Part shown: positions 63,921 to 64,000 of the stretch, in pieces
Layout of the letters: each line of letters starts with the position of its first letter
Position numbering within the stretch: the stretch's first letter is position 1
NCBI RefSeq assembly: GCF_049331405.1
Contig: NZ_CP186274.1
Location: 806,001 to 870,000 of the forward strand
Source: PoT sp049331405
Lineage (GTDB): Bacteria > Planctomycetota > Planctomycetia > Isosphaerales > Isosphaeraceae
DNA length: 64,000 nucleotides
Direction: 5' to 3'
Notes under the pieces: generated by a model
What the model was told of the DNA's origin: nothing
Database searches by the model: none
The model's input: the letters and a program-made list of their open reading frames with translations, nothing else
Made by a program: the position numbers and the translations under genes

Positions 63921-64000
63921 GTGACACCTACTCGGATCGACAGCGCCCTCGACCGGATCTACGCCGCTCGATTCTCGGAAGGGGAACGTCGGGCGAAGGC
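63921..64000 (+). CDS. N-terminal fragment, probable SAM-dependent methyltransferase (runs off the window)
   Basis: GTG 63921 opens a frame to the right edge: MTPTRIDSALDRIYAARFSE, then GERRAK. GGAG lies about 13 bases upstream. The opening 'DRIYAARFSEGERRAK' resembles class I methyltransferases often placed after sugar epimerases, but only 26 residues are visible. It lies 35 bases after the epimerase and continues its operon. Confidence 0.5.
   Translation, partial: MTPTRIDSALDRIYAARFSEGERRAK

Overview
The window is high-GC DNA from a planctomycete, most likely of the Isosphaeraceae type. The evidence is its gene families rather than any marker RNA: a cytochrome-like DUF1549/DUF1553 protein followed by a Tat-exported DUF1501 protein, two transmembrane Ser/Thr kinases with WD40 tails, four ECF sigma factors of planctomycete types, sulfatase and Gfo/Idh/MocA proteins, and giant exported proteins carrying the N-terminal LEPR-XLL motif. 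No rRNA, tRNA, CRISPR array, insertion sequence or phage gene was seen.

Layout. 1-9387: the edge of an exported protein, an Rrf2/NsrR-like repressor with an inverted repeat at its promoter, a small PsbP/DUF1795-like protein, a sialidase-fold protein, trpS, a TPR lipoprotein and a kinase-WD40 protein. 9388-19014: one 3,208-residue surface protein made of 22 PPC-type beta repeats, a shortened Calx-beta domain and RTX-like repeats. 19170-26284: a small membrane protein, then a minus-strand run of FAH-family hydrolase, orphan histidine kinase, NadD, DUF434 protein, dienelactone hydrolase and arylsulfatase. 26788-32038: a membrane-anchored hypothetical protein, an ArsR/SRPBCC pair, two frame-broken loci and two small hypothetical genes. 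32204-35864: priA and a ThiO-like oxidase. 35898-46071: two tandem ECF sigma factors fused to a membrane helix and TPR-like tail, a Gfo/Idh/MocA oxidoreductase, a GspF-like membrane protein, and a third ECF sigma factor next to an HlyD-like domain, separated by a frame break. 46365-58418: a beta-helix/FG-GAP exported protein, the DUF1549/1553-DUF1501 pair and a second kinase-WD40 protein. 58426-64000: a flavin-type oxidase-fold protein, a small exported protein with a thrice-repeated motif, an ECF sigma factor, and the start of a nucleotide-sugar cluster (UDP-sugar dehydrogenase, epimerase, probable methyltransferase).

Main theme. Much of the region concerns signalling and the cell surface. 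Three ECF proteins share the same arrangement: sigma domains, an Ala/Pro/Ser linker, one membrane helix, then a domain predicted to lie outside the cytoplasm (TPR-like in two, HlyD-like in one). This implies sigma factors tethered to the membrane by their own sensor or scaffold domain. In the HlyD-type copy the reading frame changes at the linker, so the fusion is either split into two overlapping genes or joined by slippage. This is the strongest candidate for an under-described system here. The second most striking object is the giant PPC protein, whose repeat array is an internal duplication of an 11-repeat block.

Start codons were chosen by Shine-Dalgarno position and family alignment from memory; no database search was possible.
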